64,000 nucleotides of DNA, taken from assembly GCF_000003815.2 (NCBI RefSeq), contig NC_049985.1, forward strand, positions 17,956,074 through 18,020,073, read 5' to 3'. The notes under the pieces were generated by a model that worked only from the letters and a program-made list of their open reading frames with translations, made no database searches and was not told the origin of the DNA. Of this stretch, positions 23,269 to 35,414 are shown piece by piece. How positions within the stretch are numbered: the stretch's first letter is position 1; each line of letters begins with the position of its first letter. Position numbers and translations under genes: made by a program. The stretch comes from Branchiostoma floridae. Its lineage: Eukaryota > Chordata > Leptocardii > Amphioxiformes > Branchiostomatidae.

Positions 23269-23870
23269 AGTCGAACACGTAAATGAATAACATATCCTGG
23301 GGTCAATGACCCTTGACACAGTCACGGCTGTCGCTTCATTAAAAAAAGGCAGATTTTTGTTTGAACATTTATTTATTAATGAAAGCTCAAATCAGCCTGC
23401 AGGCCGCTTTTCATTGAGGTCATGTGGGAAGAGGGTCAAATAAAGTATATAACAGACATACAGACTTGAACTAGCGGCTGCCAATGGTGCTGCAGCCAAA
23501 CGTTCGGGTTTTCTATCTCGTTCATCGGTAGAGTCGTTCTCACAACTCCCTTGCCGTCCATGACGACCTGTGTCTGTTAGGCAACGTTATACAGTAGCAC
23601 ATGTACATCCATATTACTGGTATATCCGTGTGTAAATACTGCATATCAAAGTGGATACAACATGCCTGGATAAACCATATTTGGAGTGTAGCACACTCTC
23701 ACTCACTCGTCCCACGCACGTGCATTATTTGCGCGTCATACCTGAATAAATAGCACCGACAGCTTTTGTGTACGAGTTGAACAAAAGCTCAGAATGAATT
23801 TTAAAAGTCGGCCACAGTAACTCGGGCATTCCTTATCCCGCGATATGACGGATTTTGGAGCACGCAGACT
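23269..23870. repeat. Segmental repeat adjoining the satellite, copy 2
   Basis: Homologous to 9747-10330, but with about 120 bp of extra sequence near 23340-23460. It ends just before the upstream region of the PhyH gene. Confidence 0.65.
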
Positions 23871-24208
23871 TTACGTGCTAGACTAGTACAGATCCGTGAG
23901 GCCAATAGGAAACACGGTCCCTGCTCCAAGTACAGTTTTCAGTATTGTGTAACGCGGATGTACGCGGGACGGCAAGTGTGGCATATTACAACGCCACACA
24001 ACGGACACAGTGTTGCAGATATTAAACCTCCACCAGTTTCATTTCATCCTGGGAGGGTCCAGTTATAGTGTGTGTACAAACAGACTTAAGGTTCAGTATC
24101 AATATCTCCTAGAGGCGGCCCGCTTGCGCCCGTGTACCGGCCTGTGACGGCGTCTGAGAGAGAGCCAGCTGCGTAGGTAAACATCCCGGTCAGGACGACA
24201 ACAACAAC

Positions 24209-27200
24209 ATGGCGCACGCCGTGGATCCGGAGGTCCTGCGGGAGTACCGAGAGAACGGCGCCGTGTGTCTCAGGAACGTCTTCTCCCAGGAAGGGTAAGG
24301 TGACAGACGTCTCCTGTGTCTCACAGCCCCGGGCACGTCCCGACTCCGTTCTGTTCCGCCCCCCTCCCCCGTGTTTAAGGTTAAAGGTCCGACGATTATA
24401 AGTCACGACCTGACTTATGTTTTGGTTTATAAAGGCAAGGCGGTTAAAAGGGATGTCAGAGACAAAGGACTGGGATTGAAGTTACGACAGCTTCAGTCTG
24501 CATGCTCTTTTCCGTAAGGCGTAGACAACCTATTTTTATTTCCCGTAACTCGTAGGGAAAACCATCTTATCTACGTAATTCGTAGCGAGGCGACCAAATT
24601 TAGCGTAATTGCCTTCCTTGTTTTAGCGTAATATGTAGTTTTTTTTTCTGAATTCAGCGTAAATCGTTGTCGGGACCCCCATTCAGACCCTCCTACCTGG
24701 CAGAAGACTGACTCTCTGACTCTAATCTAGAGGTAAAGTTGGCTGTACAGTAGCGTACTGTACGGTACTGTCACAGTGTGCGTGGCAACGTTACCGGTTA
24801 TGCACGTAAAAATATCGATATAAACAAATATCGATATAAATTTATTTATTTGGGAAGGAGGAGTTCCACGACCTCATACCTCCGCCAGATGACTTGAACC
24901 CTTACGACTGACGCATTGTAAATGTTTCTCATTGACTATGCAAATTGTAACGCTTGTTCAACTTTATCTACGGAGTGACCTAACATCCGTTGTTTGTTTT
25001 TCTAAACGGGGAGATAAGGAATAGCAAATCGGCCGGTGGTCTCAAGCTGCTATATTTTGACTATATCATAATTTGAAACCAGTCAGTCGACTTGATATCT
25101 CTTAATATCCCGTTTTAAAAACACGAATACATGTTACCCCACCGATGAAATTGGACTAAGGTTTTACACATTTCATCAGTCAAATTCTCAACCCTAATTA
25201 CAAAGTTATACAAAGAAATCAAAGTCTTATCTAAGCCCCTTTGTAGCATAACTTCATTGAATATGTAAGAATAACAGAGCAGTGGTTTGTAAAGCTAGAC
25301 CATATGAAGGTAAACACATGTATATGTTACCTTTCTAGTTTACATTTATCGCTGCTGCTCTCTCCACGCCAGGTATCGAGAAGAACAAGACCCACCCGAG
25401 CCGCTACAGCGAGAGTCTGGTGGGGGAGGGCGGGCCCGGGGCTTATTTTAACGACTACTGCAACTGGCGGAGCATCCCGGAGTTTCAGGACTTTGTATAC
25501 AACAGCCCTGCTGCGCACATAGCCGCCCAGCTCATGGACTCACAGGTAAGACCTGGCTTTGGTTGGGATATGAAAGCCAGTGTAAGGAGAAAAATCCCCC
25601 CCCCAGCACATTTACTATCTGTGTTTGTATCTAGCACTGTAAAAATAAGTTACTAAAATGAGTTCAGTGTTACATTACCCTTGTCTGTCGAAATGCATGT
25701 AAGAAATATCAATATCGAAGTGTCTCGCTGTCTTAATTTTGTTCTTTCTCGCCATGTTGAATTATGAGGATACATTACTGATACCATGCCACGGATGAAT
25801 AGATACTATCAGATCATAGACATCTGCTGTAATTTTCAGACGGCCATTTTCTACCACGAGCACGTCCTGACGAAGGATCCGGGGACGTACAAGACCACGC
25901 CCTGGCACCACGACCAGTCCTACTATCCCGTGGACGGTGACAAGGTAAGGGGACTAATTTTCGAACTTGTCGAAGAACTTTAATCAAAGAAAGTGCGAGA
26001 GCCCAGTTGTCAAATAACAGACAAGGCGTTAAAACATTTTATATAGACAAATCTCCAACTAATGGCGGCTGTACAGGACAGGCGCGTCTCCCGAACTGGC
26101 ACGTACGCTGGGGGGGGGGGGGGTGTTCGAATCCGCAGCCCGATGGCACACAAAGTCTTGCCTGCACGTTAAGTTCTACGGCGTGTCTGCGTGCTCCAAA
26201 ACCCGTCAGATTCCCTACGAGTTAGTACGGAGGCGGTACTTACCACTTACGGATCCCAAAAGATTCCCCAGGTTTTGGCGTGTAGACAGCACGTATTTGC
26301 ATGTACGGCGGGTTGTGCCCTTAGCGTAACGGAGTCACGTCTGTCTGAAATGTTGTCTAACCAGTCGGTAATTACCGGAGGTACTGAACTTTCGAACTGT
26401 CAAAGACCCACCGCTGACGTGGGAGGCGACAAATGAGGTCGATAAACATCGTGTGACGTCACCGCAGGGTGTTTGGCCCAGGAGCCAGAGGTCCTGGGTT
26501 CAAATCATGTCATGCTACCGATATTGTACCCTTGGTAAGGCCTACGTAACATTTCCTAATCCGGGCCTGGGCGGGCTGTTCGCGGAAATGAAAAATTAAA
26601 GTTTATGCAAATAAATATGCACAAGGCATGCTGTTGAATTATTTTGGGTCCGTTTCTTCCGACTTCCGACCAAGGATGGAAGGGGTTCCTCCTACCCCTG
26701 TCTCGTGCGTCATGCCCGAACATGCCCCTAAGGCCTTTCAATGCTACTAGCCGCAGCTAGGTACTCATTTACACCTGAGTTAAGTGAGAAAAGTCGTGTA
26801 GAGCTCCTTTCCCACGGGCCCCAAATCGGTGGTACAGCGGGATTCGAACTCAGACCTCTTGGGCCGGAGCTCAATGCGCTGCCGATCGCGCCCCTCGATC
26901 ACACTCATCTCCTTTATTTCACCTAAAAATCAACACAGCACGTCCGAGATCAAAAATACCGGTAGGCAAAAGGTGACTCCTGCAGCACCGAGGTCAACCA
27001 CCAGGAGTCCAAAAATTGACCTTCACCGTCAGGATCACCACACCTACTAAAATTACGATTAAAAATATCGTAATTCCTACAGCGAGGTCTCAAACAATAC
27101 ATTCATCTTCATAAGTGTAATAATGATAAAAACGATAACGATATTGACAAAAAAATATGTTTGCTTTACACATGAAGCCGCAAGTTCTCTTCGAACTGAC

Positions 27201-30200
27201 GTCAGGTTTTATGTCGATATAGAGAAGAGCATACAGTTTGCCATGGGCATGGCTTTAGTGGCACACTGATATGATGCATTTATGGGATGCCATGAAATGT
27301 AAAGTAAGGTTATTAAACAGGCAGCCAATATTTGTGAGCCAATGCAGATATTTCTCACCCCCTCTTGCCTAAGACATAAAGTAAAGTCTTAAAGTAATAG
27401 ACTCCAACTAAGAAATGACGACAAGCGAAGTGCCTTTTCGGTACAGTTATATTAGGGCTTGTAGATAACAGTCGTGATCGACAATTGAAGTTTCAGGGAA
27501 CGAAATTAACTCTTCATTGTATCTGTGGTTTGGGTAGCTCAGCCTATGTTGAATGACAAAGTACTAGTATTTGTATAACTTGTTCACTCAACACAGCCAG
27601 TTTTTAAATTCAGCAGAAGTATCAGTTCATTCACTGTCATCGTCTTGGACACTTATTGGTTTTTCATAGCTTTCACTATCCACAATGTCGGTTCTTACAA
27701 CATTGATTTTCCTCCATCTCACTCTTTCTATTTGCTGTGTAGAGCTCAGGCAATACTCCTAACTGACTTGCTTTCTTTGTAATTATTCCATATAATGTAA
27801 TGATATGGCAAGACAAATTTGTGACGTAGTTTATACGGTTCAACGGCTTTATTCTAATCACGGAGGGTACCCCTACATTTTTTAATGTTTTGATGTATTT
27901 TTACAACGTTGGGATGTGCCGGCCCATACATAACTTTCATCATTTTTACTGACTGTTCAAAGTAGCTCAGAGCTTTACTCTGATTACCGAGGTTATTCCA
28001 ACAGCCTCCAATGTTGTTAAGTGATGCAGCAATATCGGGATGCGCTGTTATTTCACCATAGATAGTTTTCTCCATCTTCAGTGACTGTTCGTGATACCTG
28101 GTAGCTTTCATCTTATTGCCAAGGTCACTCCAACAGTTTCCAATGTTGTTAAGTGATTGGGCAATATCGGGATGTGATGTTGTTTCACCATAGATAGTTT
28201 TCCTCATCTTCAGTGACTGTTCGTAATACCAGATAGCTTTCCTCTTATCGCCAAGGTCGCTCCAACAGCTTCCAATGTTGTTAAGCGATCCAGCGATATC
28301 GGGATGTGATGTTGTTTCGCCATAGATAGCTTTCATCATCTTGAGTGACTGTTCGTAATACCAAATAGATTTTCTCTTATCGCCAAGGTCACTCCAACAG
28401 TTTCCAATGTTGTTAAGTGATGAAGCAATATCGGGATGTACTGTTGTTTCGCCATAGATAGATTTCCTCATCTTTAGTGACTGTTCGAAATACCTGAGAG
28501 CTTTCCTCTTATCGCCAAGGTCACTCCAACAGTTTCCAATGTTGTTAAGTGATGAAGCAATATCGGGATGTACTGTTGTTTCGCCATAGACAGCTTTCCA
28601 CATCTTCAGTGACTGTTCGTAATACCCGAGAGCTTTCCTATTGTCACCAAGGACAAGGTCACGCCAACAGTTTCCAATGTTGTTCAGTGATGAAGCAATA
28701 TTGGGATGTGCTGTTGTTTCGCCATAGACAGCTTTCCACATCTTCAGTGACTGTTCGTAATACCCGAGAGCTTTCCTATTGTCACCAAGGACAAGGTCAC
28801 GCCAACAGTTTCCAATGTTGTTCAGTGATGAAGCAATATTGGGATGTGCTGTTGTTTCGCCATAGACAGCTTTCCACATCTTCAGTGACTGTTCGTAATA
28901 CCCGAGAGCTTTCCTCTTATCGCCAAGGCCACTCCAACAGCTTCCAATGTTGTTCAGTGATGAAGCAATATTGGGATGTGCTGTTGTTTCGCCATAGACA
29001 GCTTTCATCATTTTCAGTGACTGTTCGAGATAAATGAGGGCTTCACTTTGGTCGCCAAGTTTACTCCTACATAATCCAATGTTTGCAAGCGATGAGGCGA
29101 TGCAAGTATTCTCTTTGCTTTCTCCATAAAGATTATTTCCAACTCTGAGTGCCCGCCTGTAGCAGCTCATTGCCTTCTCAAACTTACCGAGCTTTTGGAA
29201 GACCTCTCCTAACTCGAAAAGTATTTCAAACTGTTTCTCCTCGTCACTGCCTGCCTCTTCCATAGCCGCTTCATACTGTGGAATGGATGCATCTAAATGG
29301 AAGAGCTCTTTTGTAATTCGGCCCCTTGTTAGCGATGAGTTGTCAAAAATTGCGTTCTGAAATATTTTTTTCCTTTGACTTTCTCTTCCAACTGTCTCCG
29401 CAATGCATGTTTTTAATGGAATGGCAGTGTAGTAGTACCTGAACAGCATTTTTGAGTCAGGTATGTAGAAAACTGACTGAACGAAAGTGTCGTCTATGTC
29501 ATGTTTATCCAGTTGGGTTTTCATCTCAGTGAGAGGAGACAGTCTGTCCTTCTGTCCTCCGTTGGCGATGTACGTTCTTAACCGCAGCTCCGCTGAGATG
29601 CTGATCAGTACAGTCAAGTGGTGAGCATCTTCCTCACTGATCCGCCTTGTCTTCTGTAACTCTTCGATCCTTCCCCACACACTGGGAATCTCGATACCAC
29701 AGCAAGTACTCAACACGTCGACGGCTACGCTAGGAAAACGGTATATTTCTTTCTTAACATCCAGAAGTTGCCCCGTTGGCTCAACATTAGCTAGTTGCTG
29801 AATATTATCCCTCAGTACTAGCATTGCTGACAGTCGTCCAAGATCAGCTGAACGATCTACGCTTCTGTTGACTCTGTCCGCATATTCGTCCACCAAAGAC
29901 TCGTCTCCTGTTAAGTAGGTCACCCGTCTGAGGATGTCTGACAGGTGATAGCCTTCCGCCAGGGCAATGTGCAGATCTTGATATTCCGCTAACTTTGCAG
30001 GAGTCTGGATGAGACTAACGGGATCCTTGGTTCTGGTTTTGTCTCTTCCAAAAGGAGTCTTAGAAGCCCACGGCATGAAACCGTCGAAGGCGAAGCCGCG
30101 AGGTGTGACGGAGTCAAAGAACCAATCTTTCTCTGGGTCTTCCGAGAGGAAGTCGTTGAGTGACGGGATGGCCATGGCTGGGAGGATGGTTTCCCCAAGG

Positions 30201-33200
30201 TTGATGACTTTTAGATGTAAGTAGTGTGTGAGGTTTAGGAAGTACCTCCGTGTATCATCATCATCCTTCCCTTCCTCAATCAGAATGGCGAACTCCAGGT
30301 CGGAATATGGCGTGACCAGTTCTGTGGCCTGTGACCCCAGCCCGATGAAAGCGTACTTACACGGAGGAGGACCAAGCTTTGCAATACATTCATCTGTCAG
30401 TACTTGGATGAACTCTTGTCTGTCAGCTGTGATCGTCTTGAACAAGTTCTTGATAGCTTCAGCTCGTTTGATCTCTACTTCTCTCACGACGGGATCATCT
30501 TCATCAAACTGATAAGGGTTGTGTTCCTGATGAATTGTGTCTAGCTGAGATTTTACCCGGGCGCGCATGTTGTCCAGCTCCTTTATGTGATCTAACGCGC
30601 TGCTGTACGGACACGGTTCACAGTGTATGTTACAGGTCTTCCTAAGAAACTGCCTCTCTGTTTCTTGCAGCCTTGTTACCATGTTTTGTTTGTCTCCATC
30701 TGTCCGTGCCATGGAGGCGTTATACAGAGCTGCTGCCTGTGTGAATGCCCTACCTTCTTCTGTCCGCTTACCCCGCTCGACGTAGACGTCACCCAACCTG
30801 CACAGGCAGTCGGCTTCTCTGGCCTTGTCGGGCTTATAGCGATCTGTAGGAATAACGTCGAATGATATCAGGATTAGTCAAGCTGCATTCTGCTGTGTTC
30901 TATCGCTATATTGAAGGCTAATGTTTTAAGTAGCAAAAATATGGACAAGATTTATTGTACAAATAACATTTCAATTTGTAATTTCAATAATATCAATATT
31001 ATCTAACAAATATAACACGTAAAGCTTAACAAAACAAAACAAAACCTGACATAATACTGGAGATTATAATTTTAATTTGTTTGGGTACTCGGCTGCAACA
31101 GTAGCTTCAAATAAGACGACGTGTTATGATTATATGATAATGTATAACAGACCGTGAACCAGCTTCAGGGCGGCTGCCAGGTTCTGCTCTGCTGCGTCCA
31201 GGTCTCCATTTCCCACGTCACGGTCTGCCGTCTGGAGGTACCTGTGGTAGGAGCTGACCGAGAAAACAAACGTAATGTGGTAGGAGCTGAAACCGACCAA
31301 ACAAATCATTGTCTGCTCACTTTAACGGACTGAAATGATTTTGAATGAAAAGAGCAGTCCTCATGAATCCATCCATTGAAATTAAAACAACAAAACAACT
31401 ACTTTCTCCTTCCTTAAACGGAAATGAGTTCTGCGAAGAAGTAAAGAGAATCTTTTATGCATCCATCTATTCGTATCGGTACATTAATTGCTCTGTCAAA
31501 ACAGTTCTTCTTGAAATCGTTGTAAATCAACAGTATACACAAAAAAACATTAAGAAAATGCCCAAAACAACGAATGAGCACCAGCCTTCCCTGCACCTAC
31601 TTGTAACGTCGGCACATTTCGTCATTGATAACGTCGCTAGAGGGCGCAGCTAAGAAGGGCGCGAAGTGGTCCTTCCGCTCTCGTTGTCGCTGCGCGCGTT
31701 GGGAATGACAGGAAGTCATGTACATGGAACACAGGTCATTCATTAGAAATAGATGAATAAATCAATGAATAAATCATTCAGTCATTAAATAAATAGATGA
31801 ATAAATGAATGAATGAACCAACCCCAAACTCAGATTATTACATTAGTTTTGCATACGGTGCGAATAAAACGTCACCCTGCTTAACTCAGAAATTAAAAGG
31901 AGTCGGAGTCCAGCGTGTGTCGTGTTCGTTGCAGGTACGTCACCGGTGATTAATGTAAAGTCGTTAACGAATTGTGGAACTTCCCATCAACCCCCGATGT
32001 CTGTTTTGACACTAATTAGGTAATTGACCTCAATATTTACATAATCTATGCCTGGTGATGTGATCTCACAATTTACTTCCAATGGTAATAATGATTATTA
32101 GTAGAAATGTAGACATGATTTTTCATGTAGTGAAATATTGCTGCTTTTATCACTCACCTTGTTTCTAGTTGTGATTTCCTGCCTGATTTTTGCGGTGTGC
32201 AGTAAGCGGTGGACAAGGGCAACTGTTCCCAGTACGTTGTGACACCGCGCCAGTGCCTTGTTGTACAGAGCGGAAGCCCTGGTCAAGTCTCTAGTGTCTC
32301 TAGTTTCTGTTCCTCTTTTCAGGTACACGTCACCGAGACTTTTCATCGCTTCTGTTTCTAACATGCTGTTGTCGTTTACTATTCCATCTACCATCAACTG
32401 TGCGTATCCAACCAGCACAGAGTCTGTGTTACCACCGGCAGCCCATTTCTTGTCCAGGACTTGACACTTTATAGCCACCTGTGCAGGTGTAACCGTCTGT
32501 TCAGTTGACTGCTCCAGACCCTGTGGCCCCTTTGACGACACCCCTTGTAAAAGCCTCTCCGTGTATTCGTATCGGTGTTCTATACCTTCTCCCTGTTCCC
32601 GATGGTTACACCGGACCACAGCAGCCACGTAAAGCGCCAAGGCCATGTTGAACTTCCCTACGTCCTTCCCGAGCCTTCCCTTCTCCAAGTTCACGTCGCC
32701 CAGACTTTTGAGCATCTCCACTTCCGCCAGCCTGTCCATGTCAGCCATGGCGTCCACCAGAGCACGGAGGTAGCCTGTCTCCGCACGGGCTAGTCCGTAC
32801 CTCCTGCCCTTCGCGTCCGCCTCACGGAGTTTCTCACAGACCCTCAACATGGCGGACGGCTAAGAGAACACCTGTAAAACTGCTAATCTTCACCTTGCAT
32901 TAGCTTCGTGAGTCACCACGAAAGCGGAAGTCCCCAGGTGTGACGTCATCTGATAAGCGGGGGAGTCTGGGATGGGGGATTCCCCATTTGGAAGGTTCCA
33001 TTGACAAATGATAGAGGAAAGATGGGGGACTTTCGTCCTATTGTCCACTATAGCCTCATATGACTTGAAGGAATCAAAATTACTTTCGAAAATGAGGACG
33101 CTTATTAACGTTTTACGTGAGTTTCTCACCGACCCTCAACATGGCGGAATTGTGCAAAGAAACGGATGTCTGTAATAAACATTGGCACACTTCTACACCT

Positions 33201-34498
33201 TGACTAGCTTTTAGCTTTATCATATGAATGTAAAGAAATCCAAGTTCAATGTCGTTTAACATGAATGAATGAATGAAAGTGAACCATTGTTCTGCAGGTG
33301 TGTTCTATATGGATGCCCGTTGACCCCGTTCCCATGGAGACGTGTGTGCAGTTCGTGCGCGGGTCGCAAGGGTGGGGCTGGTTCTACCCCAGGAAGTTCG
33401 CCACCACGCTCAACTACAGTCTGACGGGGGCCGACACAGGCAGCAAGACTTTCCGGGATGTCCCGGATATAGACGGGGACAGGGAAAAGTACGATATCCT
33501 CACCTGGGACGTGCAGGTATGTTTCACCTGGTCAAGTCCTGATCGATATACATGTACATGCATATATAAATGCATACAAATATAAGAAACGTGCACGATG
33601 CGCCGTCGTTTTCTGTTCTAAGCTGTTCTGACCACGGCACGTGACGTCTCGCGGTCTGAGTGATTGGTCATTCGAAACTGAGGAAGGCCGAAGTTTCTTG
33701 GTGTCGCCGGAACTCAGTTTAGCTGTTTACAAGGTGATGTTGTTTATCTATCTATTTGTTTGTTTGTTTGTAGCCCGGAGACTGCATCGCCCACGAACCC
33801 GTCCCCGGCCCTGCCCAGGGTTGTTTACTGTGTGACGTAGTTTGTTTGTTTGTTTGTTTGTAGCCCGGAGACTGTATCGTGTTCCACATGAAGACCCTAC
33901 ACGGCGCGCCCGCCAACCCGTCCCTGTCTCTGCGCAGGCGCGTGGTCTCCACACGGTGGGTGGGAGATGACGCAGTGCTGGCCGAGAGGCCCTGGGAAGT
34001 CTCTCCGCCAATCACAGGTGAGTTTGGGAAGTCTCTCCACCAATCACAGGTGAGTTTGGGAAGTCTCTCCGCCAATCACAGGTGAGTTTGGGAAGTCTCT
34101 CCGCCAATCACAGGTGAGTTTGGGAAGTCTCGCCGCCAATCATAGGTGAGTTTGTGAAGTCTTTCAACCAATCACAGGTCAGTTGGGGAAGTCTCTCCAC
34201 CAATCACAAGTGAGTTTGGGAAGTCTCTCCACCAATCACAGGTGGGCTATCACTGGAGTTTCGAGTCGGCGTTTGTCCCCTTTGCGTCGGAGAAATGTGG
34301 AGAAGTTTCAAGAGAATTTCTCAGGTGGAATGAATCTATAAATATTGTACATAGCGTTTGTCTTCTCTGTCATGGCCAGTGGAAGAGTGGAGCTCTTCAG
34401 TGAGCTGAACTGACCATGTTCTGTCCTCCACAGGGGGTCTTACATTCGGCGACAAGATGGCGTGCGACACCTTCCCGCTCATCTGGAAGCGAGACTGA
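24209..34498 (+). CDS. Phytanoyl-CoA dioxygenase-like Fe(II)/2OG oxygenase with gene C nested in an intron
   Basis: Exons: 24209-24294 (MAHAVDPEVLREYRENGAV), 25373-25545 (IEKNKTHPSRYSESL), 25840-25944 (TAIFYHEH, then TPWHHDQ with the HxD iron pair), 33298-33516 (VCSIWMPVDPVPMETC), 33864-34017 (FHMKTLHGAP distal His; VVSTRW likely 2-oxoglutarate Arg) and 34434-34498 (ends LIWKRD). Exon 1 ends in phase 2 and exon 2 needs phase 1, so a small exon of the family's EWVDKL-type helix is probably missed between 24295 and 25372. The order of HxD, H and R is that of PhyH-family oxygenases, which hydroxylate a small or acyl substrate; the actual substrate is unknown. The 7.35-kb intron 4 (25945-33297) contains all of gene C on the other strand. 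No clear targeting signal is seen. Confidence 0.8.
24497..24690. mobile_element. Second copy of the 740-941 MITE
   Basis: About 190 bp, similar throughout ('gcatgctcttttccgtaagg' to 'ttgtcgggacccccattcag'), inside intron 1 of the PhyH gene. Its left terminus is less well kept and no target duplication is obvious. Confidence 0.7.
26080..26600. repeat. Dispersed repeat with SINE-like 3' part, copy 2
   Basis: Homologous to 11080-11585 ('gaatccgcagcccgatggca', 'gtcctgggttcaaatc'). Contains a G13-type homopolymer near 26110. Lies in the long PhyH intron. Confidence 0.55.
26601..27853. other. Intronic spacer and 3' flank of gene C
   Basis: No gene seen. 27230-27853 is homologous to the 3' flanks of the other NTase-TPR genes. 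Confidence 0.45.
27854..32850 (-). CDS. NTase (GlnD/DUF294-like)-TPR protein, gene C, intact and nested
   Basis: Exons: 32850-32158 (693 nt), 31689-31601 (89), 31253-31153 (101) and 30843-27854 (2990); phases match, 1290 residues. Same architecture as gene B: MLRVCEKLREADAKG start, three GDVY/LE-type TPR modules, NTase motif (KYAFIGLGS, SDLEFAIL), GFAFDGFMPWASKTPFG, DUF294_C-like region (LLDVKKEIYRFPS), then nine TPRs. Repeats 3 and 4 are identical 46-residue units with an extra Val-Leu (RDLVLGDNRKAL). Exon 2 is shortened at its 5' side because the family acceptor is lost and GCAG lower down is used. Intron 2 ends in a duplicated acceptor. Intron 3 donor is GTCTGT, weaker than in the paralogues. 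The whole gene lies antisense inside intron 4 of the PhyH gene. Confidence 0.85.
28583..28858 (-). repeat. Perfect 138-bp tandem duplication in the TPR array of gene C
   Basis: Two adjacent units look identical base for base. Both contain the 6-bp insertion that turns 'ccaaggtcacgcc' into 'ccaaggacaaggtcacgcc'. All other units are 132 bp. Confidence 0.85.
31254..31286 (-). other. Duplicated splice acceptor before exon 3 of gene C
   Basis: The acceptor plus first exon bases (CAG|CTCCTACCACA) occur twice, 33 bp apart. Using the upstream site adds 11 codons (SYHITFVFSVS-like) with no stop and no frame change. Confidence 0.7.
31735..31815. repeat. (GAATAAAT)-type microsatellite in gene C intron 1
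   Basis: Degenerate tandem 'gaataaat' and 'gaatgaat' words. A similar run lies at 57345-57400 in the same intron of gene D. Confidence 0.8.
32851..33297 (-). promoter_or_regulatory. Probable promoter region of gene C
   Basis: Perfect TGACGTCA at 32941-32948, 91 bp upstream of the ATG. A stray exon 1 start fragment lies at 33120-33147 (minus, reading MLRVGEKL). The region is intronic to the PhyH gene, and exon 4 of that gene begins at 33298. Confidence 0.4.
33773..33863 (+). repeat. Extra degenerate half-copy of PhyH exon 5
   Basis: Starts CCCGGAGACTGCATCG after its own TTTG run and TAG, has lost the middle of the exon, and reads into the shared 'ctgcccagggttgtttactg' before the real acceptor at 33861-33863. 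Confidence 0.75.
34000..34245 (+). repeat. 32-bp minisatellite of splice donors, copy 3 (about 8 units)
   Basis: Same unit as at 8280 and 21018, starting at the exon 5 donor of the complete PhyH gene. A reading frame continuing past the first donor stops in the third unit. Confidence 0.9.
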
Positions 34499-35064
34499 GA
34501 CTGACAAACTTTCTATCAATACGTCATCTCCAAGCAGATGTTGGAAGTAATGCCGTCAGTCCATACTTTTTAGCGCAACAATTGATGAGAAGACGTGATG
34601 ACGACACACTCATGCCCATAGCTTATGTTCGTGTCGTCATCAAAACAAAAGACTTTACAAAAGTACATAGAAACAAAAAAGACAAGCAAAGCACCAGAAG
34701 TAATGTGAGATAAACAGCAAAGCTGCCAAACTCATATAGAATTTAAGAAAAATGATATTTGTATACAGGTAAATTGTTTGCCGGTTCCGTATTTTATTGA
34801 TTTTTTATTCTTTAACTTGATCATAACAAGTAGCTATGATAATTTTGAAATATTGATAATAATAATACAACTGTGCAATGGCGGTCAGAAGCGTAAAAGC
34901 GTATATATCGATCACCCTTTAACAAGGAACTATCTCCTTAATCCACATGAAATAAATCAAATAAAGCAGCATATTACATATATACTACATCGACCTGGAA
35001 TGGAACAAATGCTACAAAGACGATAGTTATCTAATATAATGGTTTGCTTTGAATTGAATGTTTT
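34499..35064. other. PhyH gene downstream flank
   Basis: No gene seen. Homologous to the flanks after PhyH copies 1 and 2; probably contains the 3' UTR. Confidence 0.45.
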
Positions 35065-35414
35065 CTGTAAGACCAGTGTAGCAGACTGTGTGTAAGAGTA
35101 ATCATTATGTACTCATTCCCTTATATGGAATATCTGCTGTAAGACCGGTGTAGCAGACTGTGTGTGAGAGTCACCATTATGTACACCTGCCCTTATATGG
35201 AATATCTGCTGTAAGTCCGGTGTAACAGACTGTGTGTGAGAGTCAACATTATGTACACCTGCCCTTATATGGAATATCTGCTGTAAGTCCGGTGTAACAG
35301 ACTGTGTGTGAGAGTTAGCATTATGTACTCCTGCCCTTATATGGAATGTTTGCTGTAAGACCGGTGTAACAGACTGTGTGTGAGAGTCACCATTATGTAC
35401 ACGTGCCCTTATAT
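35065..35414 (+). repeat. 72-bp satellite, about 5 units
   Basis: Same unit as elsewhere. The array is cut inside a unit at TTATAT by a LINE fragment and resumes at 36201. Confidence 0.95.

Noticed and set aside
22191-23306. Open frames with 24-residue repeats (QSATPVLQQIFHIRAGVHNG)
   Set aside because: They are translations of the 72-bp satellite complement, which stays open because 72 is a multiple of 3. They recur wherever the satellite lies and stop with length variants.
28549-29037. 162-codon plus-strand frame with repeats (CCSVMKQYWDVLLFRHRQLS)
   Set aside because: Antisense shadow of the TPR array of gene C; its periodicity is that of the 132/138-bp units.
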